The position numbers and the translations under genes were made by a program. Below are positions 27,330-36,369 of a DNA stretch of 50,014 nucleotides, piece after piece. Position 1 is the first letter of the stretch. Each line of letters begins with the position of its first letter. Source of the DNA: Pontibacter sp. HSC-14F20 (lineage in GTDB: Bacteria > Bacteroidota > Bacteroidia > Cytophagales > Hymenobacteraceae); the NCBI RefSeq assembly GCF_019599265.1, contig NZ_JAHZTC010000026.1:1-50014 (forward strand). The letters run 5' to 3'. A model generated the notes under the pieces. It worked only from the letters and a program-made list of their open reading frames with translations, was not told where the DNA came from and did no database searches.

Positions 27330-28346
27330 ATGAAATTCGAGAAAGACTTTTCCCTTAAACCTTACAATACGTTTGGCATCGATGCCAGGGCCAGGCATTT
27401 TGCGCGCTTCGACAGTGTGCAGGAATTGCAGGAGCTGCTGCAGCGGGCGGAGGTAAAGGAAGAGCCGAAGCTCATATTAGGCGGAGGCAGCAACCTACTG
27501 TTCACCAAAGATTTTGAGGGCATTGTACTGCTCAATGGTATAAAAGGTATGGAAGTGCTGCGCGAAGACGGCGGCTATACCTACGTGCGGGCCGGTGGCG
27601 GTGAGAAGTGGCACGACCTGGTGCTCTTCTGCCTCGGGCATGACCTGGGCGGTATTGAGAATATGTCGCTTATACCTGGCACGGTAGGGGCTGCTCCCCT
27701 GCAGAATATCGGGGCCTATGGTGTAGAGCTAAAGGATGTATTTGTGGAACTGGAAGCCGTGCAGCTCGAGACCGGCCAGGTCCATACCTTCGACAAAGAG
27801 GCCTGCCAGTTTGGGTATCGTGAAAGTGTCTTCAAACACAGCCTGAAGGGGCAGTATGTGGTCACAGCCGTGACTTTGCGCCTTCGTAGTAATCCGGAAC
27901 TGAATACCACTTATGGTGCCATCCAGACCACATTGCAGGAGATGCAGGTGCTGCAACCTACCATACACGATGTAAGCGCCGCCGTTTGCCACATCCGCCG
28001 CAGTAAACTACCCGACCCGGCCCAGATTGGAAACGCAGGAAGCTTTTTCAAAAACCCCGAAATTCCGCTGCTCCTCTTTGATGTGCTCAAGGAAAAACAC
28101 CCTGGTATGCCGGCCTACCCTGTATCTGAGACCAGCGTAAAGGTACCTGCTGGCTGGCTGATTGAGCAATGTGGCTGGAAAGGCAAAGTGATTGACAACT
28201 ACGGCGTGCACAAAAACCAGGCGCTGGTGCTGGTGAATTACGGCGGCGCGAAGGGCAAAAACCTGCTGCAACTGGCACACGATATTATTCAGTCAGTGGA
28301 GGAAAAATTCGGCATTGCGCTGCAGCCAGAGGTCAATATCATATGA
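27330..28346 (+). CDS. murB: UDP-N-acetylmuramate dehydrogenase MurB
   Basis: 338 aa. An FAD enzyme that reduces UDP-GlcNAc-enolpyruvate to UDP-MurNAc, the step after MurA. FAD-binding features are visible: the N-terminal LKPYNTFGIDARA, LGGGSNLLFT, SLIPGTVGAAPLQNIGAYG, YRESVFK, and IGNAGSFFKNP with the catalytic Ser. Length and the Tyr-containing insert fit type I (E. coli-like) MurB. Stands alone with its own promoter. Confidence 0.96.
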   Translation: MKFEKDFSLKPYNTFGIDARARHFARFDSVQELQELLQRAEVKEEPKLILGGGSNLLFTKDFEGIVLLNGIKGMEVLREDGGYTYVRAGGGEKWHDLVLFCLGHDLGGIENMSLIPGTVGAAPLQNIGAYGVELKDVFVELEAVQLETGQVHTFDKEACQFGYRESVFKHSLKGQYVVTAVTLRLRSNPELNTTYGAIQTTLQEMQVLQPTIHDVSAAVCHIRRSKLPDPAQIGNAGSFFKNPEIPLLLFDVLKEKHPGMPAYPVSETSVKVPAGWLIEQCGWKGKVIDNYGVHKNQALVLVNYGGAKGKNLLQLAHDIIQSVEEKFGIALQPEVNII

Positions 28347-28448
28347 TCTCTATTTTCTCCTGGAAGTAATAAAATTTTTAACTAAACTTCCCTAACTTAT
28401 TTAAATAGGCTGCGATATATAGGGTATACTTTAATCGCTTATTACCCT

Positions 28449-28886
28449 ATGAAAATTTACTTATACCGCTACCTACTATTATTTCTGGCGCTTCCCCTTG
28501 TGCTGGCATCCTGTGACAAAGACGATCCTGAACCTACCAAAACTGACCTCGTTGTAGCGCACGAATGGCAAGGAGAACGCGTGCTGGTTAATGACTTCGA
28601 CGTGTCGGACAGACCCGAGATCAAGGACATGCTGCTCGACATTAAAAGCACTCGCCTGACACTTCGCCGCGACGGCACTTATACCGCAGTATACGACCAG
28701 GCTGGTACCTCACAAACTACCACTGGTACTTGGGAATTCAAGGAAAATGAAACCATCATTTACTTTGACCTGCTCGGCGACCTGCAGATAGAAAATCTCA
28801 CCACCACCAACATGGACCTGATCACCACCGTGAACCGCAACAACACAAGCTTCGATGCGAAAGTCCAGTTTGTGAAAAAAGACTAA
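28449..28886 (+). CDS. Small lipocalin-like lipoprotein (first of a pair)
   Basis: 145 aa. The signal peptide ends in LASC, with Cys near residue 21, followed by DKDDPEP, an acidic spacer typical of exported lipoproteins. The mature part is beta-rich with TLRRDGTYTAVYD and TTTGTWEFKENETIIYFD, the pattern of lipocalin-like domains in Bacteroidota. It is similar in layout to the next gene. Ligand and function are unknown. Confidence 0.75.
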   Translation: MKIYLYRYLLLFLALPLVLASCDKDDPEPTKTDLVVAHEWQGERVLVNDFDVSDRPEIKDMLLDIKSTRLTLRRDGTYTAVYDQAGTSQTTTGTWEFKENETIIYFDLLGDLQIENLTTTNMDLITTVNRNNTSFDAKVQFVKKD

Positions 28887-28992
28887 ATTCAGTAAGTTAG
28901 AACCGGCTATTGCCCTACGTGCCTCTCAAAGGCCCCTTATCCAACGCAGGTCAGGATCCAGGTAATTTATACATTCACTCAAACATCATTAC

Positions 28993-29424
28993 ATGAAATT
29001 CCAAAAATTACTCACTTTCCTGTTTGCCCTGCTCCTTGTAACCAGCATGACCTCGTGCGATAAAGATAAAGACAAAGAGCCATCAAACAGAGACTTACTG
29101 ACAGCCGAAAAATGGACCGGGCATTCCTTCTGGGCATTTGGCAATGATATTTCAGATCTTTTTTTAGAGCAACTTAACTATGACATCAAAAAGAACACGG
29201 TCAAGTTTGACAAAGCGGGTACGTACGTGGATTCCTATGAAAGGACTTCAATAAGCGGCACATGGGAATTTGCGAATGACGACAAATCCATCATATTCGA
29301 TAAAGGAACCGAAGATGAATACACCGCCACCGTACTGTTGCTCACAGATAAAGAACTCCGGATGGATCAGACGGTAGAGACTGAGGAAGGGCCTTTAACA
29401 CTGGAGGTTCGATTTACCCGATAA
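28993..29424 (+). CDS. Small lipocalin-like lipoprotein (second of a pair)
   Basis: 143 aa. The signal peptide ends TSMTSC, with Cys near residue 22, then DKDKDKEP. The mature domain has VKFDKAGTYVDSYE and ISGTWEFANDDKSIIFD, closely parallel to the preceding gene, so the two are probably diverged duplicates. Separated from it by 106 bases without an obvious terminator. A bidirectional terminator follows. Function unknown. Confidence 0.75.
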   Translation: MKFQKLLTFLFALLLVTSMTSCDKDKDKEPSNRDLLTAEKWTGHSFWAFGNDISDLFLEQLNYDIKKNTVKFDKAGTYVDSYERTSISGTWEFANDDKSIIFDKGTEDEYTATVLLLTDKELRMDQTVETEEGPLTLEVRFTR

Positions 29425-29428
29425 ACAA

Positions 29429-29457
29429 AAAAGGCTCCCTTGCAGGAGCCTTTTTTT
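29429..29457. terminator. Bidirectional terminator overlapping the mutS2 stop
   Basis: GGCTCC (29433-29438) pairs with GGAGCC (29445-29450), with A-run left and T-run right. The T-run reaches into the mutS2 stop codon (29456-29458) on the other strand. Confidence 0.85.
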
Positions 29458-31852
29458 ATTTCAGTACAGCCAGGGTGGCCCCATCGCCTCCCCTTTCCTC
29501 GGCCTCGCTGGCCAGACTGACCACTTCTGGTACCGAGTACAGATAGTCGCGCACGACTTGCCGCAGCACGCCATTGCCACGTCCGTGCACGATCTTAATT
29601 TCAGGTATACCCAGCATAATTGCTTCGTCGGTGAAGTTCATTACTTTGTTTAAAGCGTCTTCGGCATACTCGCCCCGGATATCAATCGAAGACCCAAAAT
29701 CGGCCATACGTTGCGTGATGTTCATGCCGCGGGTATAACCTTCTGCTGTTTCGGCTTTCTTTTGTTTTTTGGTCTGCGCCTCGGCTCGCTCCAGGTTATC
29801 CACCTTCACAATCGTTTTCAAACCACCGAACAATACCTCCGCAGTTTTGCCTTTTATACCTACGATCTCTCCAACCGAGTCCTGTCCGATCAGCGCCACT
29901 GTATCACCGGCTTTGAGCGGTCCGCCGTTGCTGGCAATCCGTTTGTGGGCAGGGCGGGGCTCTTCTTTGCGTACCTTTTCGGTGGCAAATTCTTCGAGTT
30001 CGCGGCGGGCCAGTTTGGTTTGCTCCTTCTCAGCCTGACTCTGCTTGATCTGCTGGATGGTAGCTTCGATCTTCTGGTTGGCATCTTTCAGCAGGAGTTT
30101 GGCCTTGCCTTTGGCTTCGCGCATCACATCCTGTTTGCTCTCCTCCAGGAAGTTCTTCAGATCAGTATACTCCTTCACATTGCGCTTCAGTTTCAGCTCC
30201 AGCGCAGTGGCTTCTTTCAGCTTCTTCTCCAGTTCCTGCTTCTCCGTCTCCAGTTCTTCCAACAGGCGATCATAGCGAATCTTGTCCTTGCCCACCAGAC
30301 TGCTAGCCTTGTCTACAATGTGTCTTGGCAAGCCAATCTTTCGGGCAATCTCAATTGCAAATGAAGAACCCGGTTTGCCTATTTCCAGTTGGTAAAGCGG
30401 CTGCAGGTTTTTGTGGTCGTAGCGCATGGCCCCGTTCACAATGCCTGGCGTGCGCTCGGCAAAGTTCTTCAGGTTGGTATAGTGCGTCGTGATCACGCCA
30501 AACACCTTGCTGTCGTTCAGATTCTGCAACACCGCCTCGGCAATGGCACCACCCAACACGGGTTCTGTGCCCGTACCAAATTCGTCTATCAGCACCAAAC
30601 TCTTGTGATCGGCCACCGTCACAAACTTTTTCATGTTGGTGAGGTGCGAACTATAGGTACTCAGATCGTTTTCGATGGACTGTTCGTCTCCGATGTCGAT
30701 GAAGATGTCGTGGAAGATACCCGCTTCCGAATTATCAGTCACAGGTATAAGCATACCCGTCTGCAGCATATACTGTACCAGGCCCACCGTTTTTAAACTC
30801 ACTGACTTACCACCAGCGTTCGGACCAGAAATCAGCAGGATACGCTGCTCACGTGTCAGTTCCAGATCCATCGGCACCGTTGGCTTGCCCATTTGCTTAT
30901 GCGACAGGTATAGCAGCGGGTGAATGGCTTCTTTCCAGGCGATGTGCGGGTACTTGTGCAGCTTCGGCATCGTTGCCTCTATGCGTCTGGCAAAAGCCGC
31001 CTTGGCCCGTATAAAGTCCAACAGGCCCAGGTACTGGTAAGCTTTGCGCAGCTCAGGTATAAAATTGCGCAGCGTATTGGTCAGCCCCACCAGAATGCGG
31101 ATCAACTCGCGGTGATAGGCATTTTCCAGGTCTTTGATGTCGTTGTTGAGCTCGAAAATAGACTCCGGCTCAATGTATACCGTCTGCCCTGTGTTCGATT
31201 CATCGTGGATCAGGCCTTTAATGCGGCGCTTGTGCTCGGCAATCACAGGTATAACCAAACGGCCACCACGAATGGTTGGCTCAGCATCGCCGGGTGTCCA
31301 GCCTTCGTTTTTGGCGTGGCGCATGATCGAGCTGATCGTTTTACGCAATTGCCCTTGCTGCGCGATCAGGTCGCGCTTGTAGCGCTGCAGCTCGGGCGAG
31401 GCATCGTCGCGCACGGCACCGGCATCATCTACCACTTTGTCGAGGGCAGCGATCAGGGAGCGCTCGACCATTACATGGGCACCCAAGGCTTTCAGAGCTT
31501 CAAACTTACCCTCTTCGGTGCTGGAAATAAAGCGCTGCGAATCGCGGATAGTGCGCAAAGACATTTTGATCTCGAAGAAAGCCTGTACTTCCAGGAAAGT
31601 ACCAGGTATAGCGGCCCGATCGAGGTAGGCAGTTACGTCAAAATAGTGCTGGAGCGGAATCTCGGCGTCGGACTCGAGCAGTTGTTTAAACTCGTTCGTT
31701 TGCTCCAACAGGCGCTGCACCAGGTCATGGCGGTTGAGGAAAGTCATGCGGCTGACGAACTGTCGGCCAAGTGGACTCAGGCAAAGTTCCGAAAGCATTT
31801 CGCGTACCTGCGCAAAGCCAATTTTTATTTCAAAGTTATCTGGATAGATCAA
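29456..31852 (-). CDS. mutS2: Endonuclease MutS2
   Basis: 798 aa, full length. MutS-type core and clamp regions come first, then the ATPase with Walker A GPNAGGKS (343-350) and Walker B VLIDEFGTGTEP. A long coiled coil follows (about 510-610), then a KOW-like segment and a C-terminal Smr nuclease domain (about 720-798) with DIRGEYAEDAL and HGRGNGVLR. MutS2 suppresses homologous recombination or, in Bacillus, splits collided ribosomes. It lacks the mismatch-recognition domain of MutS. Confidence 0.96.
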   Translation of the reverse strand: MIYPDNFEIKIGFAQVREMLSELCLSPLGRQFVSRMTFLNRHDLVQRLLEQTNEFKQLLESDAEIPLQHYFDVTAYLDRAAIPGTFLEVQAFFEIKMSLRTIRDSQRFISSTEEGKFEALKALGAHVMVERSLIAALDKVVDDAGAVRDDASPELQRYKRDLIAQQGQLRKTISSIMRHAKNEGWTPGDAEPTIRGGRLVIPVIAEHKRRIKGLIHDESNTGQTVYIEPESIFELNNDIKDLENAYHRELIRILVGLTNTLRNFIPELRKAYQYLGLLDFIRAKAAFARRIEATMPKLHKYPHIAWKEAIHPLLYLSHKQMGKPTVPMDLELTREQRILLISGPNAGGKSVSLKTVGLVQYMLQTGMLIPVTDNSEAGIFHDIFIDIGDEQSIENDLSTYSSHLTNMKKFVTVADHKSLVLIDEFGTGTEPVLGGAIAEAVLQNLNDSKVFGVITTHYTNLKNFAERTPGIVNGAMRYDHKNLQPLYQLEIGKPGSSFAIEIARKIGLPRHIVDKASSLVGKDKIRYDRLLEELETEKQELEKKLKEATALELKLKRNVKEYTDLKNFLEESKQDVMREAKGKAKLLLKDANQKIEATIQQIKQSQAEKEQTKLARRELEEFATEKVRKEEPRPAHKRIASNGGPLKAGDTVALIGQDSVGEIVGIKGKTAEVLFGGLKTIVKVDNLERAEAQTKKQKKAETAEGYTRGMNITQRMADFGSSIDIRGEYAEDALNKVMNFTDEAIMLGIPEIKIVHGRGNGVLRQVVRDYLYSVPEVVSLASEAEERGGDGATLAVLK

Positions 31853-31874
31853 TTGTTATCTCTTAGATTTAGGG

Positions 31875-31882
31875 CAAATTTA
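31875..31882 (-). promoter_or_regulatory. -7 box of the mutS2 promoter
   Basis: TAAATTTG on the minus strand is a perfect TAnnTTTG, 23 bases before the mutS2 ATG. Confidence 0.5.
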
Positions 31883-32188
31883 ACACAATATAACAAGTAA
31901 AGGTGCTGCTTTCGTTCGCCAGGTTTTTATAAATTATTCATTGTTTGGATTGTGGGTTGTTGATTGTTAGGGTATAGGTTTCGGGCATAATTTTGTGGAC
32001 GATTGCCAGCGCACGATTCGGGCAGGTTTACCGAAACACAATTCAGACAATACTTAGTGCACGATGCGGACAGGCCACGACCTGTCCCTACGATGAAACA
32101 ATGCTACTTCGTAGCACCAAGATTTTACGATGTAACGTCGCTACAATCAAACTTTTTAACTCTTCAACTTTTTAACTCCCAAACTCAT
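31883..32188. repeat. REP-like palindrome cluster between mutS2 and yhcH
   Basis: No ORF is supported. Two direct copies of G(C/T)GCACGAT(T/G)CGG(G/A)CAGG lie at 32009-32026 and 32057-32074. The second opens a 7-bp hairpin GGACAGG...CCTGTCC (32068-32087). Next come TGCTACTTCGTAGCA (32102-32116) and an imperfect palindrome at 32126-32143. On the minus strand several start with GTAG, as REP sequences of RAYT transposases do. The end (32150-32183) is made of TTTTTAACTC phrases. Confidence 0.5.
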
Positions 32189-32659
32189 ATGGTTCTCGAC
32201 AAACTCACCAACGCCGACCGCTATACCTGCATGCACCCGCTTTTTGCGCAGGCTTTTCAGTTTTTGCAGGAAGCTGACCTAATGACGCTCCCGCTTGGGC
32301 AAAAAGCGATTGTGGGCAAAAACCTCTTTGCGATCATCTCCGAAGGCAGCGGTATACCTGAGTCAGACGCCAAAATAGAGGTGCACCGCCGCTACATCGA
32401 CATCCAGTATGTGATTGAAGGCACCGACCACATGGGCTGGAGAGACCTGGCGCTGTGCAGCGAGCCCAACGACCCGTATACCGACGAGCGTGATGCTGCT
32501 TTCTTTTCGGACAAGCCTGCTTTCTGGTTTGATGTGCCGGCAGGTTCCTTCACCATCTTCTACCCTAACGATGCCCACGCCGCCATGATCACGGAAAAGA
32601 ATGTGCGCAAGGTGGTGCTGAAGATTGCCGTGAAGCCGGAAGGCCCTGTGGAGGCATGA
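32189..32659 (+). CDS. YhcH/YjgK/YiaL family protein
   Basis: 156 aa from MVLDKLTNADRY; the open frame runs further left but only into repeat sequence. This cupin-like family (also called DUF386, or beta-galactosidase beta subunit) has the conserved EVHRRYIDIQYVIEG, with metal-binding residues, and FYPNDAHAAMI. Relatives are linked to sialic acid and uronate use, often as anomerases or isomerases. The substrate here is unknown. Its stop overlaps the next start (ATGA). Confidence 0.85.
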   Translation: MVLDKLTNADRYTCMHPLFAQAFQFLQEADLMTLPLGQKAIVGKNLFAIISEGSGIPESDAKIEVHRRYIDIQYVIEGTDHMGWRDLALCSEPNDPYTDERDAAFFSDKPAFWFDVPAGSFTIFYPNDAHAAMITEKNVRKVVLKIAVKPEGPVEA

Positions 32660-33369
32660 AAAAGCTAGCCTCTTTGCTAACTTTGCTCTGTCTGGCTACC
32701 GCAGCTAGCGCACAATCACAGCCTGATTCTCTCAAAAACCGCGCGTTTGGGAGTTATATTTTCATTCCGATCGAATTCCCGATCATCGACAGCAAAGGGT
32801 TTGAGAATGCGGTGGCTGTAGCCGGATTACCGGAGGCCAGGTACCCGACTGCTACCTTAGGTATTGGGTTCCAATTTTATGCGAACCGCGGCATCAGCAC
32901 GATTTCTTTTGCCACGGGTACCCGCAAAAAAGAGAAAGATACCTATCTGACGGAAATGGAATACCGATCTTTCTCCTTCAACTTCGGCTACGATCTGACC
33001 AAAGGCCATCGGTATGCGCTATACCCATACCTGGGATTCAAAGGCAATGGACTTAACTACCTGTACCGCGAGAAATCAGAGGAGACAATTGATCTAGAGG
33101 ATTACCTGGAAACAGACCTGCAGTATAGGGAAATCCACAACTCGAGAGCACACCTGGACTTGGGTTTCGGCTTTGCCAGGCAGTCTTTTTATCTGATCAA
33201 TGCCCGGGTAGGCTATCTCGTTCCACTCGAAAAATCACGCTGGACCATCAACGACGACCTGCACCTGAGTGCTGCGCCAGGTACCAGGTATAAGTTTTAC
33301 TTTTCGATCAACATCGGCTTTGGCGCAATCTTCACCGAAGACGATGTCAGAAGAAGGTATAGTCGTTAA
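32656..33369 (+). CDS. Predicted outer-membrane beta-barrel protein
   Basis: 237 aa. Signal peptide 1-20 (cleaved after SAQ). The mature part alternates polar and aromatic residues in strand-like stretches (RSFSFNFGYDLTKGHRYALYP, AHLDLGFGFARQSFYLINAR, KFYFSINIGFGAIF), as in small Bacteroidota outer-membrane barrels. Overlaps yhcH by four bases, so it is translationally coupled to it. Its TAA overlaps the TAA of the convergent hydrolase gene. Function unknown. Confidence 0.65.
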   Translation: MKKLASLLTLLCLATAASAQSQPDSLKNRAFGSYIFIPIEFPIIDSKGFENAVAVAGLPEARYPTATLGIGFQFYANRGISTISFATGTRKKEKDTYLTEMEYRSFSFNFGYDLTKGHRYALYPYLGFKGNGLNYLYREKSEETIDLEDYLETDLQYREIHNSRAHLDLGFGFARQSFYLINARVGYLVPLEKSRWTINDDLHLSAAPGTRYKFYFSINIGFGAIFTEDDVRRRYSR

Positions 33370-34418
33370 CGGGTCAGTTTCAGCAAGTCTCTAATCAGAT
33401 CCGACGCTGTATAAAGTATAGAAAATTGGTCTAGTACGTCCAGAAAGCCAGTCAACAGATGCGGATTGTCGGCTATATTTGTGAAGTAGGCGATTAGCAC
33501 ATCGTTTTCAGGTATACGGATGACGAGATTACTGAAGCCGCTGGTGTTGCCGGTGTGGTACATTTCCAGTCCTCCTGATTTGCGTCGGCTAAAGAACCAG
33601 CCCATACCATAAAAGCCATTCGTATAGTCAGGTATAGGCGCATATACCTGTTCCAGCGCAGGTGCCATACCTGGCTGCTGATTAAGCGCCCGGTGCCAAC
33701 GCTCGTAGTCGCGCACGGAGGTATAGATGCAGCCATCGCCTTGGGTAGCGGTGCAGGTGCCCTGGTCAGCCAGCACGATATCGCCCGCCTCGTTTCGGGC
33801 ATAACCCATCGCGCGGTTAGGTATAGCCTCGCCCTTTTCGAAAAGCATGGTGTGGTCCATACCGAGTGGCTCAAAAATCCGCTGTTGCAGAAAATCGGCG
33901 TAGGCTATATCTGCCACCTGCTCCACCACCAGCGCCAGCAGCACGTAGCCGGTGTTGCTATACCTGTATTGGGTAGCGGGTGCAAAGTAGGTCGTAGTTT
34001 GTGCAGCAGCTATGTCCAGTACTTCCGTATCACTGATCTGCCAATCAGGCCGCTCCTTAACAAATTCCTCATAATCCAGCAAACCGGAGGTGTGGCAGAG
34101 CAAATGCCGTAGCGTTACCTGCACTCCTATACCTGGCTGGAAGTCAGGAAAAAACTGCTGCAACGTATCATCATAAGTCAATTGCCCCTCCTGCTCCAAC
34201 AATTGGACGCACATGGCCGTGAACTGCTTGCTCACCGAAGCTAACCGGAAAGTGATGTCCGGCGTAATTGGTTCGCCGGTAGAAAGATCAGCTATACCTA
34301 TCCCGCCAGCATACAGTTCCTCTCCGGCCACTGACACTAGCAAGGCTGCGCCTGGTCCATCGGAGGTATAACAACTGCTCAGGTGTTCGTCTAAAGCTTT
34401 TTTTAAGTACTGTAGCAT
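33366..34418 (-). CDS. Beta-lactamase class C-like serine hydrolase
   Basis: 350 aa. All three penicillin-binding motifs are present: SVSK (S61-K64), YSN (153-155) and HTG (287-289). It belongs to the class C beta-lactamase/esterase/D-aminopeptidase superfamily. There is no clear signal peptide, so it is probably cytosolic and more likely an esterase or peptidase than a true antibiotic-resistance enzyme (inference). The nearby GQVTLRHLLCHTSGL segment is typical of the superfamily. Confidence 0.88.
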   Translation of the reverse strand: MLQYLKKALDEHLSSCYTSDGPGAALLVSVAGEELYAGGIGIADLSTGEPITPDITFRLASVSKQFTAMCVQLLEQEGQLTYDDTLQQFFPDFQPGIGVQVTLRHLLCHTSGLLDYEEFVKERPDWQISDTEVLDIAAAQTTTYFAPATQYRYSNTGYVLLALVVEQVADIAYADFLQQRIFEPLGMDHTMLFEKGEAIPNRAMGYARNEAGDIVLADQGTCTATQGDGCIYTSVRDYERWHRALNQQPGMAPALEQVYAPIPDYTNGFYGMGWFFSRRKSGGLEMYHTGNTSGFSNLVIRIPENDVLIAYFTNIADNPHLLTGFLDVLDQFSILYTASDLIRDLLKLTR

Positions 34419-34439
34419 AGGAATTTGATTAGGGATACC

Positions 34440-35216
34440 TTAAAATTTCTCTTCCACCCCGAGTCCGAACAGGGCGTAGTCGTATTTTACCGGATCTTGC
34501 GGATCGAAAGTACGCAGATGGTCCGTCAGTTCCTCCGCCGTTTGCCAGTCCATGCCTTTGCGGGTGATCAGGCCTAGGCGGCGGGCCACCCGCTCCACAT
34601 GCACATCGCAGGGACAAACCAGATCTGCAGGCTGCATTGTGTGCCAGATACCGAAGTCCACGCCACCGTCAGCGGGTCGCACCATCCAGCGCAGGTACAT
34701 GTTCAGGCGTTTGCAGGCCGACTTACGGGCGGGGGTGGAAATATGCTTGCGGGTACGGTGCGGGGCATCCTCCAGACTAAACACCAGGTTATGAAAATGC
34801 TCCAGCCGCTCCTTCTGTGTCCTGATCTCGTTCCGCTCTCCTGTAAAAGCCGTCTCCAGACTCTCGTGCTGCTGGTAGTACCACCGGAACCAGTGGATCA
34901 GGTATAGCAGGTCGGTATCGTTGAAGGTCCGGTGCCTGAAACCCAGAAACCGCGGCAGGTCCTGTTCCTGGTGCTGCAGGATGAACTCATGCGGGGCATT
35001 GTCCATCAGGTCCATCAGCTTGAGACAGTTGTTAATGATCGTTTTGCGCTGCCCCCAGGCCAGGATGGACGCAAAAAATCCACTGATCTCGATGTCCTGT
35101 TTTTTGGTGAAACGGTGCGGAATGGAGACCGGGTCGTTCGGAATAAAGTTGGGTTGGTTGTAGCGGGCTACCCGGTCGTCGAGCAGGGCTTTGATCTGGG
35201 CGATATCCTGTTTCAT
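34440..35216 (-). CDS. TIGR02757 family protein
   Basis: 258 aa from MKQDIAQIKALLDD; the 36 upstream codons are not conserved-looking. The family is found mainly in Bacteroidota; FFASILAWGQRKTIINNCLKL, a glycosylase-like helical region, and PADGGVDFGIWHTM are typical. A distant relation to HhH-type DNA glycosylases has been suggested by the family layout, but this is not established here. Function unknown. It ends 22 bases after the hydrolase start on the same strand. Confidence 0.85.
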   Translation of the reverse strand: MKQDIAQIKALLDDRVARYNQPNFIPNDPVSIPHRFTKKQDIEISGFFASILAWGQRKTIINNCLKLMDLMDNAPHEFILQHQEQDLPRFLGFRHRTFNDTDLLYLIHWFRWYYQQHESLETAFTGERNEIRTQKERLEHFHNLVFSLEDAPHRTRKHISTPARKSACKRLNMYLRWMVRPADGGVDFGIWHTMQPADLVCPCDVHVERVARRLGLITRKGMDWQTAEELTDHLRTFDPQDPVKYDYALFGLGVEEKF

Positions 35217-35308
35217 GTGCTTGGTACGAGAAATGGCGCTACGCAAGTTAAGTAATCTGTAGCAGGCAGGCAGCTTCCTGCTGCCGTAGCAGGTACAAAA
35301 ACGGCAAC

Positions 35309-35345
35309 AAAAAAGCCCGGACAAGTCTGCCCGGGCTTTTTCTTT
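35309..35345 (-). terminator. Terminator of the LysM gene
   Basis: AAAAGCCCGG (35311-35320) pairs perfectly with CCGGGCTTTT (35331-35340). Minus-strand T-run TTTTTT follows. It separates the LysM gene from TIGR02757. Confidence 0.85.
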
Positions 35346-35359
35346 ATCGCTATACCTGC

Positions 35360-36346
35360 CTAGGGCATGTAAGACAATTCTACTCTGAACTTCTGGTCGA
35401 TGGCACCCAGCTTCTGGCAGGCTTTCTTGGACAGACGTACTACTACGTTGTTGTTCTCGCCTGTGCTAGGCAGTTTGCCGATCACACGCACGTATACCAC
35501 CTGGTCGTTCATGGCGTTTTTCACCTGCATAATGGTGCCTACCGGAGCTGATTTGTGCAGTGCCAGGTATTTATTTGTATCTGCTTTCGGGTCGATCATT
35601 TCGGCCATACCTGTTTCAAGGATCTTCTTGGCACCGGACACAGAATCTACCATCTCTTCATCATCATCGTCCTCAACGGCAGTTGCAGGCACTGGCGTAG
35701 CAGGCTGTGGCGTCAGGACAACGTGTGTGTTGGCCGGGGTCGTGGTGGCAGCTGCAGTCTCGGTGGAAGCCACTGCTGTTTCTGTTACACTATCTTTTGC
35801 GATTTCGTCATCCGTCTCGCTCACGTAGATCGGATTCTTGGACGCTACCGGCTGACCTTTGCCTACGATCAGCAAAGCTCCTACACTGATCGTGTTATCA
35901 GGCAGGTTATTCCAGCGCTTGATATCATCCACTTTCACAGCGTGCATGCGCGAGATCGAGTAAAGCGTCTGCTGCGGCTCTACCTGGTGCAGTTTCTCAC
36001 CACGGCTGTTTACCGTAAAGGTGCGGTTGCTGGCCGTGCCCGCTACAGGCGACTGCTTAACAGCGGCTGGCGCTGCGGCATACTTACGCGGGATCAGCAC
36101 AACCTGGCCCACGTTGATGGTGGTTTGTACCGTTGGGTTGGAATCCACGATCTGGGAGACGGAAACACCATACTTTCTGGAGAGGGCGTAAAGAGTTTCC
36201 TTAGGCTCTACGCGGTGCTGCACGTATACCTTACCGTTCTTACGCTCCACACCTACAGAGTCGCGCGGGGCAACCATGCCGAAGGCTGAAGCCGAAAAAG
36301 GAAGCAACGGCAATGCTACAAGGGCGATAAGTAAAATTCGGATCAT
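35360..36346 (-). CDS. Secreted LysM protein with RlpA-like C-terminal domain
   Basis: 328 aa. Signal peptide about 1-21. Two LysM domains (about 44-87 and 119-161) bind peptidoglycan. A Thr/Ala/Pro-rich linker with an acidic patch (about 175-240) leads to a C-terminal double-psi-barrel-like domain (about 250-328) with VGTIMQVKNAMNDQVVYVRV and VVRLSKKACQKLG. That combination resembles RlpA-type septal proteins. It probably acts at the cell wall; catalytic activity is not evident. Confidence 0.82.
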   Translation of the reverse strand: MIRILLIALVALPLLPFSASAFGMVAPRDSVGVERKNGKVYVQHRVEPKETLYALSRKYGVSVSQIVDSNPTVQTTINVGQVVLIPRKYAAAPAAVKQSPVAGTASNRTFTVNSRGEKLHQVEPQQTLYSISRMHAVKVDDIKRWNNLPDNTISVGALLIVGKGQPVASKNPIYVSETDDEIAKDSVTETAVASTETAAATTTPANTHVVLTPQPATPVPATAVEDDDDEEMVDSVSGAKKILETGMAEMIDPKADTNKYLALHKSAPVGTIMQVKNAMNDQVVYVRVIGKLPSTGENNNVVVRLSKKACQKLGAIDQKFRVELSYMP

Positions 36347-36369
36347 AGCTAAAAGTCGAACTATAAAAT

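Noticed and set aside
30920..31900. 326-aa open frame on the plus strand
   Set aside because: Antisense to mutS2, low-complexity reading, no motif.
33366..34418. Antibiotic-resistance beta-lactamase
   Set aside because: The motifs fit class C, but no signal peptide is seen and the superfamily is mostly esterases and peptidases, so a resistance role is not claimed.
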